Assembly (NCBI GenBank): GCA_013138615.1
Contig: WTCK01000114.1
Coordinates: forward strand, 1-21,911
Source of the DNA: Candidatus Thorarchaeota archaeon
GTDB taxonomy: Archaea > Asgardarchaeota > Thorarchaeia > Thorarchaeales > Thorarchaeaceae
Length of the DNA stretch: 21,911 bases
Direction of reading: 5' to 3'
Positions 8,970-16,387 of the stretch are shown here, in pieces. How positions within the stretch are numbered: position 1 is the first letter of the stretch; each line of letters opens with the position of its first letter. The position numbers were made by a program, and so were the translations under genes. The notes under the pieces are model-generated. The model was not told the DNA's origin. It saw only the letters and a program-made list of their open reading frames with translations, and made no database searches.

Positions 8970-10157
8970 TTGTCGAATGCTCGTAGGCTATTATTGGAGT
9001 TCGAAACGGAAGAGGTCGGCGTTCGGGCTAGCAAAAATAAGAAGATGAGAACAGCCCTAGTTCGTGCATTTTCGGACCCATCAGAAATTGTTAGAGAACG
9101 CGCTTTGATTGCGGCCATTGACCTAGGAGACCCAACCGTTGTCAAGGATATCAGGACGACTCTTGATGATAACAGCACGGACGTTCGCATCGCGGCAGCG
9201 CAGGCTTTGGCTTGGTACCGTCAACCAAGAACAATTCCGGCGTTGATTCATGGTTTGAAGGATTCAGACACTTGGGTGCGGTCACACTGTGCACTAGGCC
9301 TTTCCAAGATGCTTCACGGACCGATATGGGCACGGATTCCCGGCGAAGACATAGACATCATTCACGCAGACTTTCCAGAAATGGATGAAAGCGATATCAG
9401 AAAATTCCTCCGCAAACTGGAACTTTCCGAGGAAGCAGTAGACCAATTCATTATGTGGAAGAGCGCAAAGTTTGAGATCGAAATTGATGAGAGTATACTG
9501 ATTAAAGAAATCGAAGGAAAGCCAATCATACTTGCGGCTGCTATGACTGAAGCCGCCGAACCAGTGAAAGACTCTGGCCTCTCTGTGGAAGTGGAGGCAA
9601 TCTTGAGCGAACTGCCTGATGAAGTCAGGGCATCATTACCTTCCGAGGATCTTCGCAGACTAACCCCCACAACTGCTAGGGATCTTGTCACCTCACTAAC
9701 CGCTAAAAAGCCTAAGAAAAAGGCCGTTAGAGTCAAGCGGGTGAAGAGAGTACGCAAAAAGAAGAAGAAGCCTCTCGCGCGCGAGCAGCTCATTGAGAAG
9801 ATTCCACCCGAAGTTCGAGAAACCGTTTCTGAGGAGGTTCTTGAGTCCCTAAGTACTGATGAGCTCGAAGCACTAGTTGCTGCAGCTCCTGAAGTAGAGG
9901 AAGCTGAACCCACAAAAGAGGAGCCCGAGAAAGAGAAACGGAAGAAGAAAAAGTCCGTTGAAGCAGTTCCGCCCGCTGACGAAGAGGCAGTCGAGGATCT
10001 GCGCTGGCAGCAATTCGTTGACAAATACGGTGAGGAAAAGGCCGACTTGCTTATTTCGGTATCTGCAGAAATGCTTGAAGGTATCCCTCAGGAACAGATT
10101 GCCGATATGGACATGGACACTCTCAAGAGCTTGGTGCAAGCATTGGAGCCTCGATAG
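8970..10157 (+). CDS. HEAT-repeat protein with three copies of a second helical module
   Basis: Residues about 25-115 form two to three HEAT/PBS-lyase-type repeats (alternating helices with the D..VR..A...L pattern, for example STDVRIAAAQAL and DTWVRSHCALGL), a surface for protein binding. The rest is unusual. A module of about 30 residues built as P-E-V/M ... E-x-L/I ... L-x-x-L-V occurs three times: near 211-243, 275-304 and 361-392. The copies are separated by strongly charged linkers, one Lys/Arg-rich (about 244-268) and one Glu/Lys-rich (about 306-330). No enzyme motif is seen, so a soluble scaffold or adaptor is likely. The start is TTG 8970, supported by AAGGAG (8955-8960) 9 bases upstream; no ATG serves better. 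The gene converges with the CDC48-N/vWA gene only 8 bases away. Confidence 0.85.
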   Translation: MSNARRLLLEFETEEVGVRASKNKKMRTALVRAFSDPSEIVRERALIAAIDLGDPTVVKDIRTTLDDNSTDVRIAAAQALAWYRQPRTIPALIHGLKDSDTWVRSHCALGLSKMLHGPIWARIPGEDIDIIHADFPEMDESDIRKFLRKLELSEEAVDQFIMWKSAKFEIEIDESILIKEIEGKPIILAAAMTEAAEPVKDSGLSVEVEAILSELPDEVRASLPSEDLRRLTPTTARDLVTSLTAKKPKKKAVRVKRVKRVRKKKKKPLAREQLIEKIPPEVRETVSEEVLESLSTDELEALVAAAPEVEEAEPTKEEPEKEKRKKKKSVEAVPPADEEAVEDLRWQQFVDKYGEEKADLLISVSAEMLEGIPQEQIADMDMDTLKSLVQALEPR

Positions 10158-10165
10158 GCAAGTGT

Positions 10166-11473
10166 TCATCCGGAGCCTCGAATCACAACTGCGAACTCAC
10201 TCGCAAGCTTACCATACCATTCCAGCAGGTCACGCATATTGTCTACATGACGATAGACTCCGTTCCCATACTGGGAGATGGCTAACATCAGTTCTTCATC
10301 GATTTCGCTGCGCTCTCCTAGTCCGATGCAATAGATAACCAAGTTAGCAGATTCGGTGAACCGCTCCTTCAACACTTTCAGTGGCGGGGGTCCGGATGTT
10401 GTCATGCCATCGGTGAGCAAGATTAGCATGGTCGGTTTTGTGGTGTCGCCAAAAGCCTCAAGAATCTCGTGTGCTTTGATCAATGCGGAGCCCATGTCGG
10501 TTAGAGTGCCACCTTCCTCAACCTTGTCCACTACATGAGTGCTGATTATCTGAAGGCCAAGCGTCTTTTCTCGGCCCGTGCATTCCACAAAAGGCTGAAC
10601 CTCACCCGTGTCGGAGCTGAGAAACGTCATTTCGCTCACTTCCTTCTCGAAAGTAATGACACCAACCTTCTCACCATAACCCCTCCCAACCTTCTCAGCT
10701 AGGTACAGGAGAATGGCCATCGCAGCTGCTTCAGCACGACTAACCATACTACCATCTTCAAACCGGTCAAGGAATGCCTGAACTTCCGGGTTATCACCCG
10801 CGAGATCCTTCAGACCTTCCCGAGCATGCGCTATGTCCTGAACTGGAACATCAGTGGTCTTCATTGATCCACTAGTGTCAATGCATAGTATCGCGTTGAA
10901 GGGCGTGGCGATGCCAATCGTCTTGAATTCATACCCAGTCCTCTCTCTCAACGCTTCGAAGGCAAGCTTTGCAAAGCTTTTCCCAGGCAACGATGGCCTA
11001 ACGCTTGTTATCTCTACCTTGGCATTCAGGTCGGGCCAATTGAATGACATCCCGGGATAGACTAGCCGACCATCAATGATTTTCTCAAGAGACTTCACCC
11101 TTTTAGCTGCACGGGTGACTAAATCATCTGTATTGGCGTCTTCTGTAAGCGGTTTCAGACCGAACTCCACGTACTCGAGAGCTGTCATATCCTTGTCGTA
11201 GAGCGTTACTTCAACAGTATCCGATTCCATAAGCAATGAAGCTTCCAGAATCAGTGTGTCAATCATAATTTGATCTGGAGAAACGTCATTGCTCTTCCTA
11301 ATCTCTGCGGCGCCCCAAAATGCAGATTGCGCGTCTTCAAAAATGACGATAGATCCCATCTCTGCGTTCAAAGCCTTGGCAGTCTTAGGATGAAGATTGG
11401 CGTAGCCTTTCAGGTCGCCACCGTCAACAATCTCGAGTCTCGCCTTTTTGGTGATGGCATTAGCCTCCGCCAC
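10166..11473 (-). CDS. CDC48-N-like domain fused to a von Willebrand A (vWA) domain
   Basis: Residues about 11-165 look like the two-part N domain of CDC48/VAT AAA+ ATPases: a double-psi-barrel pattern (GYANLHPKTAKALNAEMGS, then VIFEDAQSAFWGAAEI) and a second half containing GRLVYPGMSF and AKVEITSVRPS. Residues about 190-430 are a vWA domain with an intact metal site: DTSGS (199-203), T323 or T325 in GGTLTDMG, and D355 in LLTDG. The ATPase ring of CDC48 is missing, so the N domain here probably binds the same kind of partner without unfolding it. The gene lies 44 bases downstream of the amidohydrolase gene on the same strand, so the two likely form an operon. The start is GTG 11473. Its domains recur as the C-terminal half of the divergent gene at 13134. 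The vWA call is firm; the N-domain call rests on pattern reading. Confidence 0.85.
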   Translation of the reverse strand: MAEANAITKKARLEIVDGGDLKGYANLHPKTAKALNAEMGSIVIFEDAQSAFWGAAEIRKSNDVSPDQIMIDTLILEASLLMESDTVEVTLYDKDMTALEYVEFGLKPLTEDANTDDLVTRAAKRVKSLEKIIDGRLVYPGMSFNWPDLNAKVEITSVRPSLPGKSFAKLAFEALRERTGYEFKTIGIATPFNAILCIDTSGSMKTTDVPVQDIAHAREGLKDLAGDNPEVQAFLDRFEDGSMVSRAEAAAMAILLYLAEKVGRGYGEKVGVITFEKEVSEMTFLSSDTGEVQPFVECTGREKTLGLQIISTHVVDKVEEGGTLTDMGSALIKAHEILEAFGDTTKPTMLILLTDGMTTSGPPPLKVLKERFTESANLVIYCIGLGERSEIDEELMLAISQYGNGVYRHVDNMRDLLEWYGKLASEFAVVIRGSG

Positions 11474-11486
11474 AAGTTCCCCGTCC

Positions 11487-11498
11487 TCATTTTATAAA
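11487..11498 (-). promoter_or_regulatory. TATA-like element before the CDC48-N/vWA gene
   Basis: On the minus strand CTTTATAAAATG lies between the amidohydrolase stop and the GTG start of the vWA gene. It matches an archaeal TATA box well, but its centre is only about 20 bases from the start codon, which would place the transcript start at or just inside the gene. It may be an internal promoter or chance. Confidence 0.25.
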
Positions 11499-11517
11499 GA
11501 ATTGTGAGGTCCCAAAG

Positions 11518-13020
11518 TCATCCAAGTAAGGGCTCAATCGCAGATACGAACTCACTAGGAGTTGAAAACAGCTGTGCGTTGCTTGTCAGGTCAGTTGAGA
11601 GAATGGCGTGCTTCTTTTGTTGGGCCAACTCAGTGGAGAGCATGGCAGCTTTTTCGTAGTCATTCAGGATGACGCAACTAATCATGTCATTAGGGTGCGC
11701 TTTAATCCAGATAATGAATTCACGCGTATCATCTCGCGTTCGCAATGTCATGAAGTAGGAGTCGAAGTATATGCCGTTGTCGCCCCCCGCGGAAATTGGC
11801 TGCAGGTCAGGCCATGTCTTCTTGGGGGGCAACATGTAGTCCAGAGAGGCGAGAGTTAATGCCCCCTCTGTTATCTTTTTGATGAGGATAGTTTCCAGTG
11901 CCAAACGTGCAGGCTTTTTCTTCTGTGTGCACGTTAGCATTTGGGGGGTTTCATGAGTCATACGCTTTGTTCGGAACGGTGTTCCAACGAGAGACAACGC
12001 GTTTCCTCCAAGGATCCTCTGGATATCACTGAGAGACCCCAAGAAATCTCTGGACAGAAGGTGTAAGATCACGTCAACAGCTTGGACCGAGAGAAAGCTG
12101 AAGTCTGTACCGAAGAGAAGTTTTTCTGACCAATGAAAGCCCGCATTTGCCAGCATATCAGCGGCAGTTTGAAACAGAACAGGAACATCTTGATCGTGAA
12201 GCGTTGAGGTTTCCCCATAGATGACAGGGTCTCTTAGCAGCTCGTGAAAATGGGGATTTCCAGGACTCATCCCACAATGAGCCAGTATTACTTTCAAACC
12301 TTTCATTGCTTTTGCATACTTTGGCTCGTCCCGCATGGTTTCGACCATGGCATGTATCCGTTGTGCAGTTCTTACGTTCCGAGTGTCGAATATGATTGGA
12401 ACCTTCAGCTCACCTGCCTTTCTCACGACACGTAAAGTCATTTCATCCTCGATATCTTCAACGAAAAGCTGTGCTACCGGATGCAGCTTAAGGCCTCTAA
12501 GTCCGAGCTTTGTTACTGCGCGACTAAGTTCTCGAACTGCTGCGTTTGTGGACCTCAGAGAGTCTTTTGGGTCAACTCTTGCGAAACCAATCAACCGAGT
12601 TGAGTGAGGAGCACGAGAGGTCCATCCAGCGATTTTATCATTTGATACCTTGAAGGAGGCAGCCTTGCCTTCTCCACCAGAGTAGTCATCTGTGAAGGGA
12701 AAGACTATGGTTTTATCCACAAGCCATCCATGGTTAAGTCGCGCCCAACTCTTCCGACTTGAGAAACACTTGGAGGGTAGGGTGGGAGGTATCACATCCA
12801 CGGGTTCGAACAAGAGTGCATCACTCTCTTTCAGGTCCTTGACCATGCGCTGCATCTCAAACCAGAGCTGAGCGTAGAATTCGTACGCGCCAGGAGGCGT
12901 GTTTGTATGGCCTTTCTCGCGACCCATATGGTGATGAGCGTCTACAATGTACAGCCTGAACTTCTGTCCCTTCTTGATACCTTTGTCAGGCTGGTCCTCA
13001 ATCGCTCGAACTACGAGCAT
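11518..13020 (-). CDS. Amidohydrolase_2-type metal-dependent hydrolase with a novel C-terminal module
   Basis: Residues about 20-345 follow the TIM-barrel layout of the amidohydrolase_2 (ACMSD-like) group: VDAHHHMG gives the H-x-H pair (H29, H31), GLKLHP supplies H180, VILAHCG supplies H248, and LLFGTD supplies D306 at the end of the barrel. The place where many members have a histidine after 'vPv' holds aspartate (D212). LGGNALSL follows, as in many family members. Hydrolysis or decarboxylation of a small molecule is expected; the substrate is unknown. Residues about 370-500 form an extra module I do not recognise, containing ASLDYM and a strand-rich stretch, which is shared with the plus-strand protein at 13134. 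The start is ATG 13020 with GAGGAGTGA just upstream. It leads an operon with the vWA gene and is divergent from its own fused paralogue. Confidence 0.87.
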   Translation of the reverse strand: MLVVRAIEDQPDKGIKKGQKFRLYIVDAHHHMGREKGHTNTPPGAYEFYAQLWFEMQRMVKDLKESDALLFEPVDVIPPTLPSKCFSSRKSWARLNHGWLVDKTIVFPFTDDYSGGEGKAASFKVSNDKIAGWTSRAPHSTRLIGFARVDPKDSLRSTNAAVRELSRAVTKLGLRGLKLHPVAQLFVEDIEDEMTLRVVRKAGELKVPIIFDTRNVRTAQRIHAMVETMRDEPKYAKAMKGLKVILAHCGMSPGNPHFHELLRDPVIYGETSTLHDQDVPVLFQTAADMLANAGFHWSEKLLFGTDFSFLSVQAVDVILHLLSRDFLGSLSDIQRILGGNALSLVGTPFRTKRMTHETPQMLTCTQKKKPARLALETILIKKITEGALTLASLDYMLPPKKTWPDLQPISAGGDNGIYFDSYFMTLRTRDDTREFIIWIKAHPNDMISCVILNDYEKAAMLSTELAQQKKHAILSTDLTSNAQLFSTPSEFVSAIEPLLG

Positions 13021-13133
13021 GTGGTTTTCACTCCTCTAGGTATGAGCTACATCAGGTACTCGACATAAACCATTGCGTTAGATACATTCATCTGATATTT
13101 CATCTTGGAAGATGCGACACGAGGTAAGACTCG

Positions 13134-15821
13134 ATGCTTGTGGCTGAAGATATCGCGGAAAACGAGATAAGACGATTCTTTGTAGTGGATGCATCGCTTC
13201 ATCTCGGTTCGGTTAGAGCCGGCACAACCATCCGCACATTTGACCCCGCGAGAGCCCTTACATACTTCGGCACTCTTGAGAATCAGTTGATAGATTACGC
13301 ATCACGTCTCTCCGAGTCATTCCAGTATATTCCAAGGCGAGCCTACAACTACTTGAAACGTCCACCCATTCTCTCCGATTTATTCCAAAGCACGCTAGGG
13401 GATTCTGAGCCCAGTTGGTTGATCGACCAATTCTTGGCGTGTCCACTCATAAGTGTAGGACGCACACCCCTTCCAAAAGCAGAACAGATGAAAAACACAA
13501 AGTCGATTCAGGAATGGTCCATGGGGCCCCCGTATAGCCCCAGATTATACTATGTTCAGGATATGCGTCACGGGCGTCGGACTCGCTCGGGTTGGGGGTG
13601 CATAATGAAAGCCGACGACCTTGGGCAACGCATGGAAGAATCGAATCTCAGCGACCTTGATGGTTACGTCCAAATGGGGTATCCAGTATTTGTAGAGATG
13701 GATACGCCGGATGATCTTGACCATGTTCTGAAATGGCTCATTGCTCGAAAGGAAGCAGGACACAAGAGACCATCATTGTTGCTTGATCCAAGAGCACACA
13801 AGGATTGGGGTGCAGAAATCACGAGGCTGGTAGACATCCCAAGGAGCAGGGTTCTGACTTCGGGAGCTACCATCTCATCACTCTCGACTCTTGTACGCCA
13901 CCTCAAGAAAACTAGCAAGGAAGCAGATTGGTCATCAAGACTGGTTTTCGCCACGCGCTATCCTGAAACACAAATCGGAGATGGTATCTCAGAAACCCTG
14001 AGCTATCTATTGAGTAGGAACCTAGCGGCCAGTCCGCAAGAACTCCAGAGAGTGCTCGGTGGGAATATCTTGTCCATGATGCCCCTAAGACCGTCGTTCC
14101 TCTCTTATGCCGACAATGATTCCGCAGTTGTTGCAGAGGAATACTTGGGGAAGATATCGCTAAATGAGATTGCACGCATCCTCCGATTGGTGGTTGCTCG
14201 CAGACTCCAAAGCGTCGCTTCAGTTGACTACATGGTCAGAGACGATGGAGGAGTTGTGCAATTAGATGGCGCGTTGATAACTCTGGCAACACCATCGATG
14301 CATTCAGCCACTAGCATGGCAATAATCCTTGAGAGGAATGGTTCCTTAAAGCTCACAGGATGGAAGCGCGAGTTTACAGACACACTTCGCACCAGGAATA
14401 GCGATGCGTTTTCCACACTTGCTAGATCAATAGCAATGTCAGATGGTCTCAAGCTTAGCACGCTCGCCCACATGATGCGTTTCGACCAAGCTGTGATGAA
14501 CTGCCTGCAAGTTAAGAACCCGCAGGAAATCTTGTCAGCTCTGCATTTCCAAGTAGATATTGCTGACTATGAACAGGGAGCGATTCTCGTTTCTCCTGAC
14601 GATATGCGCGCTCTCAATGTAGGCGAAGGCGACCATTTGCTTGTTCTCGATACAGCAACAACCCGGTGGTGGATAGGCAGGGCTGTGATGGACAAGGAAC
14701 ACCCGAGGAAGCGCATAGGAATCTCTTCGCAAGATGCAATGCTTGGGGGTTTCGTTGAAGCAACAACTGTCGACCTCGCCAAATCTGAAGGAAAGACAAT
14801 CAATCTTACAGAAACGGTCTTTGCATTTGACAATGCGGATGGCCCTCCAAATGGAGAAACCTTTGCTTCATTACATCTCCGAACTGATACTGTCAGAAGG
14901 ATGTTGCATAAGAGGCTCGTTGGCAAAGGTATGAAAATCCATATTGGAAACGGAGGGAGAGAAATTTGTCTTACATTCGCACGATCCAGCCCCAGACTAG
15001 ACTCAAACCAGATTGGTCGCATGAATGGCACGTCGATTCGATTCCAACCGTCCCAATCACTCAGGGAGTTCAATGTGATTATCAGCGTTTCATCAGACCA
15101 GAATATGCGAATTCGCGATATCACGTTGAAATCGAAGTATTCCATCCAATCTAGGCTCGAGCCATTGATAGAGAGGGTCCCAGAGTTGGGAGCCTTCTTG
15201 AGCGGTCTTGGTGACACAATTACAAGAGCTGAGCTGGCGGCTCTGTTTTCGTTACTTGTCGTGAGCACAATTGCAGACAATCGCACCGGAGGGCGTTTGG
15301 GTATTGTCACAGTCACTGTTCCACCTCAGAAGTTTTCTGTTCAGAAGAGAGGTGTTGTACAGTCATTCGTGGAGTTTCGGGAGGACCTATCTTCCGAGGA
15401 AGTTTTGATTTCTATAGTCTATTCCATACTTGACACATTGCGACAATCCGTGCAACCGGTCAACAAAGCAGACGGTTACAGAGCCGTAGCAGAGATGCTG
15501 GAAGATTTCGGTCCTGAACGACCGACCCTAGTGATGATTCTTGGAAGCGATGTAGATGATGACCATGGTAGACCTTTCCTTCAAGCGATATCTGAAAACG
15601 AAAGGTACCAGTTTGATTTCATGGGACTTGGCATGACGTTTGATGAGAAGAAGGCGCTGCAGGTGTTTGACGGCATTGTCGGCAAAATCTACCCAATTAC
15701 ATCATTCTCAGCACGCGCCTTCGACGACTATCTACTTGGGGCAATTGACTATGTTGCGCCAATCGTTGAAGAGTCAGAATCTAAGGGAAATCAATCGCAT
15801 CAGAAGCCGCGGCGAGTCTAG
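13134..15821 (+). CDS. Fused, degenerate paralogue: pseudo-amidohydrolase + CDC48-N-like + pseudo-vWA
   Basis: The 895 residues align along their whole length with the two minus-strand neighbours joined end to end. Residues 14-320 match the amidohydrolase, but the HHH of VDAHHHMG is SLH in VDASLHLG, the histidine of VILAHCG is serine in VLTSGAT, and the aspartate of FGTD is arginine in FATR. LGGNILSM is kept. Residues about 321-450 match its extra module (ASVDYM). Residues about 468-620 match the CDC48-N-like part (ending FARSSPRL against TSVRPSL). Residues about 640-875 match the vWA domain (ITRAELAALFSLLVV against VSRAEAAAMAILLYL), with the DTSGS metal site changed to SSDQN. It should therefore be catalytically dead but structurally intact, probably an assembly or regulatory subunit. 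The start is ATG 13134 with GAGGT 8 bases upstream; the 113-base gap before it is shared with the divergent operon. The 3' end overlaps the convergent coiled-coil gene by 41 bases. Confidence 0.85.
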   Translation: MLVAEDIAENEIRRFFVVDASLHLGSVRAGTTIRTFDPARALTYFGTLENQLIDYASRLSESFQYIPRRAYNYLKRPPILSDLFQSTLGDSEPSWLIDQFLACPLISVGRTPLPKAEQMKNTKSIQEWSMGPPYSPRLYYVQDMRHGRRTRSGWGCIMKADDLGQRMEESNLSDLDGYVQMGYPVFVEMDTPDDLDHVLKWLIARKEAGHKRPSLLLDPRAHKDWGAEITRLVDIPRSRVLTSGATISSLSTLVRHLKKTSKEADWSSRLVFATRYPETQIGDGISETLSYLLSRNLAASPQELQRVLGGNILSMMPLRPSFLSYADNDSAVVAEEYLGKISLNEIARILRLVVARRLQSVASVDYMVRDDGGVVQLDGALITLATPSMHSATSMAIILERNGSLKLTGWKREFTDTLRTRNSDAFSTLARSIAMSDGLKLSTLAHMMRFDQAVMNCLQVKNPQEILSALHFQVDIADYEQGAILVSPDDMRALNVGEGDHLLVLDTATTRWWIGRAVMDKEHPRKRIGISSQDAMLGGFVEATTVDLAKSEGKTINLTETVFAFDNADGPPNGETFASLHLRTDTVRRMLHKRLVGKGMKIHIGNGGREICLTFARSSPRLDSNQIGRMNGTSIRFQPSQSLREFNVIISVSSDQNMRIRDITLKSKYSIQSRLEPLIERVPELGAFLSGLGDTITRAELAALFSLLVVSTIADNRTGGRLGIVTVTVPPQKFSVQKRGVVQSFVEFREDLSSEEVLISIVYSILDTLRQSVQPVNKADGYRAVAEMLEDFGPERPTLVMILGSDVDDDHGRPFLQAISENERYQFDFMGLGMTFDEKKALQVFDGIVGKIYPITSFSARAFDDYLLGAIDYVAPIVEESESKGNQSHQKPRRV

Positions 15822-16065
15822 TTTCGAAGGATTGTGTTTCACGTTCCAGCTTGTCCAGAGTCACGCGAACTTCTTCTAATAGAGTAACCAGATTTGATAA
15901 TGTTCCAGTGCCGGAATCGGATCCTTCCCTCATTTGCACATTCAGATGATTGTCTAGTTCCTCGGAAACTCGAGATACTCTGCGCGTGATCTCTTCAAGT
16001 GCTCTCAGTCGATCTGTGGTTTGTTCCATCCGGTCAACCAATTCACCTAGATTCTCATCAACCAT
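15781..16065 (-). CDS. Small coiled-coil protein, last gene of the vWA/coiled-coil operon
   Basis: A short protein of about 94 residues made almost wholly of charged heptad-like helix: one helix around residues 1-40 (LGELVDRMEQTTDRLRALEE) and another around 55-85 (LVTLLEEVRVTLDKLERE), separated by a Ser/Gly-rich turn. No catalytic motif and no membrane segment are seen. It probably pairs with the adjacent coiled-coil protein of similar size. ATG 16065 is preferred because GGTGAT lies 4 bases upstream; GTG 16074 would overlap the previous stop by 4 bases. The stop lies inside the end of the plus-strand fused gene, giving a 41-base convergent overlap. The function is unknown. Confidence 0.7.
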   Translation of the reverse strand: MVDENLGELVDRMEQTTDRLRALEEITRRVSRVSEELDNHLNVQMREGSDSGTGTLSNLVTLLEEVRVTLDKLERETQSFETRLAAASDAIDFP

Positions 16066-16070
16066 ATGAA

Positions 16071-16373
16071 TCACCCTTGCAGACGACCATTGGTTTGTGC
16101 CAGTGCACGCTCAAGAGTTTCCAGCCGCTTTGACAGACTTTCAAGACGCTCTACGACTTCGCTGAGCCTGACGTCTATTTGACTTGATACAGACGCATCA
16201 TGCTGTTCAGTTGTTTTGAGTGATGGGCGCACATGAGGCTCTACTGAGAGCTTTGATAGTCCATCTTCCAGCTCTGCCACAGTTTGGAGAAGGTCTGGAA
16301 TGGAAACCTTGTCGAGCCGCTTGTTAATCAAGACAAGTGCACGTTCAATCTTCTCAAGCTTGTGTGCATTCAA
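16071..16373 (-). CDS. Small coiled-coil protein
   Basis: A protein of 100 residues with an N-terminal helix (about 4-45; LEKIERALVLINKRLDKV) and a strong C-terminal heptad region (about 66-98; VRLSEVVERLESLSKRLETL), joined by a polar linker. This helix-linker-helix plan matches the next gene, suggesting ancient duplication or a heteromeric coiled-coil pair. It starts at TTG 16373; the perfect ribosome site GGAGGT (16385-16380) lies 6 bases upstream and decides this start. It follows the vWA/winged-helix gene by 14 bases, so all three are very likely co-transcribed. No known family was recognised. Confidence 0.72.
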   Translation of the reverse strand: MNAHKLEKIERALVLINKRLDKVSIPDLLQTVAELEDGLSKLSVEPHVRPSLKTTEQHDASVSSQIDVRLSEVVERLESLSKRLETLERALAQTNGRLQG

Positions 16374-16387
16374 ACAGATACCTCCAT

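Noticed and set aside
9362..10024. Long minus-strand frame (220 codons) inside the HEAT-repeat gene
   Set aside because: It is the antisense of the Lys/Glu-rich linkers, giving runs of Phe and Ser; the plus-strand frame has clear HEAT patterns and a good ribosome site.
14567..15316. Long minus-strand frame (249 codons) inside the fused gene
   Set aside because: No recognisable motif, and the plus-strand frame aligns with its paralogues throughout this stretch.
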